From Chloroflexota bacterium (lineage in GTDB: Bacteria > Chloroflexota > Anaerolineae > UBA4142): a stretch of DNA of 64,000 nucleotides. Under the pieces are notes generated by a model. That model did no database searches. It was not told where the DNA came from and saw nothing but the letters and a program-made list of their open reading frames with translations. The position numbers and the translations under genes are program-made. The DNA is taken from contig JAMCQI010000049.1 in assembly GCA_023381515.1 (NCBI GenBank), positions 124,001 to 188,000 of the forward strand. Reading direction: 5' to 3'. Position 1 is the stretch's first letter, and every line of letters begins with the position of its first letter. Shown here in pieces: positions 59,482 through 64,000 of this stretch.

Positions 59482-60129
59482 CTACTCCTGGGCGAGAGTG
59501 GCGACCAACTCAGCCGCCCGCTTTTGATTAAAGACGCCGCATACGCACGGTTTGCCAAGCTCGGTCGCGGCTGCTTCCGCCGCCATGCGCCCGCTGCGGA
59601 CCTGGGAGACCAAGTCCTCCACGAGTGCTGGCGAGGTGAGCGCATGGCCGCACATGGTTGTTATTTCCATCAACTCGGCTTTGGGGAGCAGCTCTTTCCT
59701 ACCCCAAACACCCAAGGATAGATCAACCGTGTGCGGCTGTAGACCGACCTCGTCGCACAGGTCAAAGATTTGATCCATCAAGCCGCTGACGACTACGGAG
59801 AGTCCAATGTCGCGGGCCTTGAGTTCGCTCAAAGCGTTGCGCAAGCGGTCGCGATCGCTAAAGACGCCGCAGACGACGGCATTGGGCTTGAGCCCGGTGC
59901 GCAGTTCGGCTGCGGTCTTGCCGTGGGCCAACGTGCCGGGCACGTACAGACTGCCGAGATTGGTTGGCGCATGCTGGATGAGGACATCGAAGACCGCGAC
60001 GAGTTTGTCGAGGGTACGCTTTTTCGCCTGGTCGTCCACGATATCGAATTGACGCGCGGGCATGGCCAAGATGGGAAAATCGTGCTCGAGCGATGCGCAC
60101 GACCCCTGGCGATGCAGTGAGTGTGTCAT
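59482..60129 (-). CDS. module 1 partner protein, Cys/His-conserved
   Basis: A 215-aa paralogue of 53112 and 58039 with MTHSLHRQG, DIGLSVVVSGLMDQIF, LQPHTVDLSLGVWG, TTMCGHALTSPALVE and CVCGVFNQKRAAELV. Its ATG overlaps the stop of the partner gene by 4 bp (ATGA), so the two products are made together and probably form a complex. Confidence 0.78.
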   Translation of the reverse strand: MTHSLHRQGSCASLEHDFPILAMPARQFDIVDDQAKKRTLDKLVAVFDVLIQHAPTNLGSLYVPGTLAHGKTAAELRTGLKPNAVVCGVFSDRDRLRNALSELKARDIGLSVVVSGLMDQIFDLCDEVGLQPHTVDLSLGVWGRKELLPKAELMEITTMCGHALTSPALVEDLVSQVRSGRMAAEAAATELGKPCVCGVFNQKRAAELVATLAQE

Positions 60130-60845
60130 GGAACGAGTGGCCTCCCCAATCCGACGTTGACTTTGGCATTCGGCCGCACTTGCACTCCCGCTTGCTCCAA
60201 GAGAGAGACGACAGGGATCGTCTTGTCTGGATTCACGCGGGTGATGACGCCCAGACTAAAGACGGTATCGATCTTGTCCTCGACCGCGCGCAAGGCAGCA
60301 ATCACCTCGCCCGTCTTTTCGATGGGGACGGTGAATTCGATAATCAGGGAGAGGACGCGCTCGCCGAGAATCTCAGGCTTGAAGGTGCCGGTGGCGGTAT
60401 CGGCGAGCAAGGGATAGATCGGGTTTTTCTGTTCATAGACCGCGCCCACCCTCGATACCGCTTGCGCGACCGTCTGTGCATCGGCAAAGCTCGTGCTGAC
60501 GCCGGGACGTCCCATCTCGATGCAGAAACCCACCTGACCGAATTTAAAACGGCCGGTGCGGTCGTTCGTCTTGCCTTCTTCGGTGCCGCGGCCGCCCGCG
60601 AAAGTGACCGGGGAGATCGAGATCGGATCGCTGAAATAGCGGCGCAGGTTGCGCGGATAGGGGAGTTGGTCGACGCCCAACTGGACCATCGCGTCGACGG
60701 GGCACTCGACGAGGCGGGTGCAGACAGCGCATTCAACACACTTGTCCTGGTCGGAGACGGCGATGGGCCCGTCCATAGTAATGGCGCCTATGGTGCAATA
60801 GGGGAGACAGAGACCACAGCCGATACAATCCTCAGTGATGTGCAA
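60126..60845 (-). CDS. module 1 ferredoxin-headed protein
   Basis: A 239-aa paralogue of 58747 and 53840. The 4Fe-4S ligands are CIGCGLCLPYC and CVECAVCTRLVEC; shared blocks GRGTEEGKTNDRTGR, GRPGVSTSFAD, EIL then TVFSLGVITR, and the end NVGLGRPLVP. The TTG at 60845 was chosen because GGAGG lies 5 nt upstream and the result aligns exactly with the start of the module 2 copy; a GTG at 60890 is open but has no support. It lies 85 bp after the GntR stop. Confidence 0.8.
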   Translation of the reverse strand: MHITEDCIGCGLCLPYCTIGAITMDGPIAVSDQDKCVECAVCTRLVECPVDAMVQLGVDQLPYPRNLRRYFSDPISISPVTFAGGRGTEEGKTNDRTGRFKFGQVGFCIEMGRPGVSTSFADAQTVAQAVSRVGAVYEQKNPIYPLLADTATGTFKPEILGERVLSLIIEFTVPIEKTGEVIAALRAVEDKIDTVFSLGVITRVNPDKTIPVVSLLEQAGVQVRPNAKVNVGLGRPLVP

Positions 60846-60930
60846 AGCGACCTCCGACGATGGCGTACCAGGTTGGGCGGCTGCCCGCACAGCGGGAGCC
60901 TGTTGAGCGATGCTTGCTCAACGGGACGAA

Positions 60931-61626
60931 TTATGTGATGGGGAGGCTATCGAGCAAGCGCCGAGCGGCCTCGAGGATATGGTCGTGCACGAGTTTTTGC
61001 GCGCGGTCCGCATCGCCGGCGATGACGGCGTCGGCAATAGCGGTGTGATCGCGCAGCACCTCCTGGGGTCGGTTCGGGAGGGCAATCGAGGCGTGACGAA
61101 AACGAGAAACGGAATCGCGTAACTCGGCGAGGAGCTTGAGCAAAGTGGCGTTCCCGCTCACTGCCGCGAGCACATCATGGAATTCCACGTCGCACGCGGT
61201 CAGAGTCCTTAGGTCTTGGCGCTCGACGGCAAGACGAGAACGTTCCAGCACCTGGCGCAGGCAGTCGGCATCGGCTTGGGTCACGCGCTGAGCGGCGAGG
61301 CGACAGACGAGGGCTTCCAAGACAGCTCGTACGGTATAGACCTCTTGGATGCTGGCGCGGGTCAGAGAACTGACGACCATGCCTTTGCCCGAGGTGGTGA
61401 CAAGCTGTTCCTGCTCCAGTCGTCGGATGGCTTCTCGAACGGGGACGCGGCTGACGCCGAGCTGCTTGGCAATTTTGGTCTCCACGAGGTGCTCGCCGGG
61501 ACCGAATTGCCCCTCGATGATGGCTTGTTTGAGGCGCTCGTAGACCACCTGGCGCAGCGGAGGGTGGCCGTGGATGGGGGCGCCGAGGACGGCGCGCAGG
61601 CTTGCGGGTTGCTGTTGGGTAATCAT
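60931..61626 (-). CDS. GntR/FCD family transcriptional regulator
   Basis: A 231-aa regulator. The winged helix is at about 25-85 (ETKIAKQLGVSRVPVREAIR) and the FCD ligand domain, which binds small organic acids, at about 95-220 with the typical DVEFHDVLAAVSGN and the DH/HxxxxxA metal-site region. It heads the 10-kb minus-strand operon. ATG at 61626 lies directly after an operator palindrome and 7 nt from the -10, so the mRNA is predicted to be leaderless. Autoregulation is likely. Confidence 0.9.
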   Translation of the reverse strand: MITQQQPASLRAVLGAPIHGHPPLRQVVYERLKQAIIEGQFGPGEHLVETKIAKQLGVSRVPVREAIRRLEQEQLVTTSGKGMVVSSLTRASIQEVYTVRAVLEALVCRLAAQRVTQADADCLRQVLERSRLAVERQDLRTLTACDVEFHDVLAAVSGNATLLKLLAELRDSVSRFRHASIALPNRPQEVLRDHTAIADAVIAGDADRAQKLVHDHILEAARRLLDSLPIT

Positions 61627-61661
61627 TGTATACAGTATACAGCAACTCCGTTTTTTGTCAA
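61627..61661 (-). promoter_or_regulatory. promoter and GntR operator, leaderless start
   Basis: TTGACA (61661-61656) and TATACT (61639-61634), 16-bp spacer. TGTATACAGTATACA (61627-61641) is a 15-bp palindrome that covers the -10 and touches the ATG at 61626. Its symmetry and place fit an FCD-type GntR operator. Confidence 0.8.
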
Positions 61662-61695
61662 ATCTGGGGATTTCGAAGGGTTCGCGGGGGAGGTC

Positions 61696-63723
61696 CTAAG
61701 AAGGGGCGCCTGCTCGGAGACAAGCGACCTGATGCTCCTTGCCGACATCATGAAGCACAGGCCTGGTTTGAGCGCAATCCCGGGTCGCCAGGCGGCAGCG
61801 CGGGTGAAAATTGCAGCCCGTGGGCGGATTCACGAGGCTGGGCGCCTCTCCCTGCAAGAGGATCATCTGCCCACGCTTTTCTTCGATGAACGGGTCGGGG
61901 ATAGGCACGGCCGAAAGCAATGCCTGAGTATAGGGGTGCAACGGGTTTTCGTACAGCGAATGACAGTCGGTGATTTCGACGATGCGTCCGAGATACATGA
62001 CCGCGACGCGGTCGCTAATGTGGCGCACCACCGACAAGTCGTGACCGATAAAAAGGTAGGTGAGGCCCAGTCTTTCCTGCAATTCGTCGAGCAGATTGAC
62101 GATTTGCGCCTGGATGGAGACGTCGAGCGCGGAAATCGGCTCATCACAGACGATGAGGGAGGGATCAGTCGCCAGGGCGCGCGCAATGCCGATACGCTGC
62201 CGTTGTCCGCCGCTGAATTCGTGCGGCACCCGCTCCGCCAGCCCTGGATTGAGGCCGACCATTCGAAAGAGCTCGGCCACTCGTTCTCGGTATTCGCCTT
62301 TACTTTTCACGAGATGATGAATCTCGAGCGGCTCGCCCACAATGTCGCCCGCACTCTGCCGCGGGTCGAGCGAGCTATACGGGTCTTGGAAAATAAGCTG
62401 CAGCTTGTGGCGGAGAGGGCGGAGTTGACTGGTCGAGTGAGCCGCAATGTCTTGCCCTTCGAAACGAATCTCACCCGCGGTGGGACGATACAGCCGCAAG
62501 ACGCAGCGCGCGGTGGTGGTCTTGCCGCAGCCGCTCTCGCCCACCAACCCCAGGGTTTCTCCCCGCCTGAGGGTAAAGCTGATATCGTCCACGGCTCTCA
62601 AGTCCGCCACCTTGCGCCGGAGCAATCCCTTGGTCACCGGGAAATACATCTTGAGATTCTTTACCTCAAGGACGAGACCCTCAGAGAACCGCTTTCCCTC
62701 CGCGCTCGGCGACGCCGCGCTTGCTAAAGCGCCCTCTCTCTCCTTCTCTCCCGCGGGGAAAGGGCAGGCCACATAATGCTGACCGCCGATGGGTTGGAGT
62801 TTTATCTCTTCCCCCCGGCAGCGGTCGGAATGGCGTGAACAACGAGGATAAAAGGCGCAGGTTCCCATGCGATAGGTGAGGCTCGGCGGCATCCCGCGAA
62901 TGGGAATCAACTGCTGCCCTTTCGGCGCATCCAGACGGGGCACCGATTTGAGGAGACCCACCGTATAAGGATGCCGCGGATCGCCAAAGATTTCCTTGGC
63001 CGTACCCGATTCGACAATGGCGCCCGCATACATGACGTAGATTCTCTGCGCGTAACGTGCGACCACCCCCAGGTTGTGCGTCACGATCAACAGCGACATC
63101 TTAAACCGCTGAATCGTCTCGCGCAGAAGCTCCAAGAGCTGTGCCTGCGTGGTTACATCCACTGCGGTCGTCGCTTCATCGGCGATCAGCAGCTTCGGGT
63201 TGCAGCCGAGCGCCATGGCGATCATGACCCGCTGCCGCATGCCGCCGCTGAATTGGTGCGGATAGTGGTCAATCCGCTGCTCGGCATCCGCAATCCCCAC
63301 CAGTTTCAAGAGTTCGATCGCCCGGGCGCGGGCCGTGCCTCGGTCCATCTTCAAATGCAGGACGAGGCACTCGACGATCTGCTGGCCGATGGAGAGCACG
63401 GGGTTCAGCGACGTCATCGGCTCTTGGAAAATCATCCCGATCTTGCCGCCGCGCACGGCTCGCATCGCCCGGCTATTCGAGCCGCACTGCAACAGGTCCA
63501 CCCCTTCAAACAACACTTGTCCGCTCACGATTTTGCCGGGCGGTGTTGGAATCAACTGCAGGACGGAGAGCTGGCTCGCCGATTTCCCGGAGCCGCTCTC
63601 GCCCACGATGCTGACGATCTCGCCTTCGTCGATATAGTAAGAGATGCCGTCCACCGCGTGGACCGTACTGTCCTCGATATTGAATTCAGTAGTCAGGTTT
63701 TGGACATCCAGAAGGTGCGCCAT
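61696..63723 (-). CDS. fused dipeptide/oligopeptide ABC transporter ATPase
   Basis: A 675-aa fusion of DppD and DppF. First ATPase about 1-330: Walker A GESGSGKS, signature FSGGMRQR, Walker [13 protein letters not shown], and the oligopeptide Cys motif [14 protein letters not shown]. Second about 350-675: [29 protein letters not shown], and [14 protein letters not shown]. Each half carries its own C-terminal iron-sulfur-like Cys cluster. It sits 15 bp upstream of the permease coding end. Separate dppD and dppF genes are the usual form; the fusion is known in other bacteria. Confidence 0.93.
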   Translation of the reverse strand: MAHLLDVQNLTTEFNIEDSTVHAVDGISYYIDEGEIVSIVGESGSGKSASQLSVLQLIPTPPGKIVSGQVLFEGVDLLQCGSNSRAMRAVRGGKIGMIFQEPMTSLNPVLSIGQQIVECLVLHLKMDRGTARARAIELLKLVGIADAEQRIDHYPHQFSGGMRQRVMIAMALGCNPKLLIADEATTAVDVTTQAQLLELLRETIQRFKMSLLIVTHNLGVVARYAQRIYVMYAGAIVESGTAKEIFGDPRHPYTVGLLKSVPRLDAPKGQQLIPIRGMPPSLTYRMGTCAFYPRCSRHSDRCRGEEIKLQPIGGQHYVACPFPAGEKEREGALASAASPSAEGKRFSEGLVLEVKNLKMYFPVTKGLLRRKVADLRAVDDISFTLRRGETLGLVGESGCGKTTTARCVLRLYRPTAGEIRFEGQDIAAHSTSQLRPLRHKLQLIFQDPYSSLDPRQSAGDIVGEPLEIHHLVKSKGEYRERVAELFRMVGLNPGLAERVPHEFSGGQRQRIGIARALATDPSLIVCDEPISALDVSIQAQIVNLLDELQERLGLTYLFIGHDLSVVRHISDRVAVMYLGRIVEITDCHSLYENPLHPYTQALLSAVPIPDPFIEEKRGQMILLQGEAPSLVNPPTGCNFHPRCRLATRDCAQTRPVLHDVGKEHQVACLRAGAPS

Positions 63724-63738
63724 TTCTGCTCCACGCGA

Positions 63739-64000
63739 TCAGATCGTGCCGCGCAGCCGGGGGTCCAGCGCGTCGCGGAGACCATCTCCGACGAGGTTGA
63801 AAGCCAGGACGACGAGCATCACACAAAAACCGGGGGCGATGGAGAGGACCGGGCTCCGTGCCAGATAGCGATAGCCGTCGCTCACCATAGACCCCCATGC
63901 GGCGCCCGGGGGAGCAATGCCCAGCCCCAAAAAGCTCAACCCGGCTTCGGCGAGGATGGCGATGCCCAGGTTCAAGGTAATGAGCACGATGAGCGGAGAC
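63739..64000 (-). CDS. DppC-type permease, partial
   Basis: The 3' 87 codons or so of a peptide ABC permease; the 5' part lies beyond the window. Visible are the EAA loop remnant (LSFLGLGIAPPGAAWGSMVSD) and the final AFNLVGDGLRDALDPRLRG. It is upstream of the fused ATPase in the same operon. Confidence 0.88.
   Translation of the reverse strand, partial: SPLIVLITLNLGIAILAEAGLSFLGLGIAPPGAAWGSMVSDGYRYLARSPVLSIAPGFCVMLVVLAFNLVGDGLRDALDPRLRGTI

Noticed and set aside
61216..62727. Plus-strand frame of 503 codons opposite gntR and the Dpp ATPase
   Set aside because: It crosses two clear minus-strand genes and their promoter; shadow composition.

Overview
The window is GC-rich and densely coded. 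It looks like the chromosome of a free-living bacterium, most plausibly a member of the Chloroflexota. That assignment is an inference from lipoproteins with long Ala/Pro/Thr linkers behind the lipid-attachment Cys, sigma-70-like promoters (TTGACA/TATAAT), frequent GTG and TTG starts, dispersed palindromic micro-repeats and the mix of Liv, TTT and Dpp transporters. No rRNA, tRNA, CRISPR array or insertion sequence was recognised.

Layout. 0-16 kb is redox and central metabolism: a PIG-L deacetylase, a lutABC lactate-oxidation operon, a divergent shikimate-dehydrogenase-like enzyme, citrate synthase, and a selenocysteine formate dehydrogenase (fdhA with an in-frame UGA and SECIS-like hairpin, fdhB). 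The NrfD-type membrane gene lies 2.8 kb downstream, beyond an opposing ABC-2 exporter operon. 16-28 kb holds Fe-superoxide dismutase, a VOC protein, a heterodimeric ABC exporter with one degenerate ATP site, a cyclase-fold protein, a PfkB kinase, a MazF-type toxin-antitoxin pair and MaeB malic enzyme. 28-33 kb is a complete livKHMGF uptake operon.

33.8-40.1 kb is the most remarkable part. It has a full-length eukaryotic-type topoisomerase IB with all five catalytic residues, then a three-gene operon: an inactivated RecA-like ATPase, a small helical protein, and a B-family DNA polymerase with ruined proofreading motifs. That operon is driven by a consensus promoter bearing two GAAC-N4-GTTC palindromes, the Gram-positive LexA/SOS box. 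It reads as a damage-inducible polymerase cassette.

40-51 kb contains a TetR-controlled ABC-2 exporter, a YidC/Oxa1 protein, a two-gene restriction-modification system, and a patch of decayed genes (thioredoxin, CPBP protease, ECF sigma factor, a duplicated HAD tail). A RelE/Phd-type toxin-antitoxin pair, a HAD phosphatase and two membrane or secreted proteins of unknown role follow.

51-61.6 kb is one long minus-strand operon. It starts with a GntR/FCD regulator, apparently on a leaderless transcript with an operator over the -10. It then carries three paralogous copies of a two-gene module (a two-[4Fe-4S] ferredoxin-headed protein plus a Cys/His-conserved partner), a tripartite tricarboxylate transporter (tctCBA), an RraA/4-carboxy-4-hydroxy-2-oxoadipate-aldolase-type lyase and a 6-phosphogluconate-dehydrogenase-fold oxidoreductase. 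This looks like uptake and catabolism of an organic acid through an undescribed iron-sulfur enzyme system. The window ends in a fused DppD-DppF ATPase and a truncated DppC permease.
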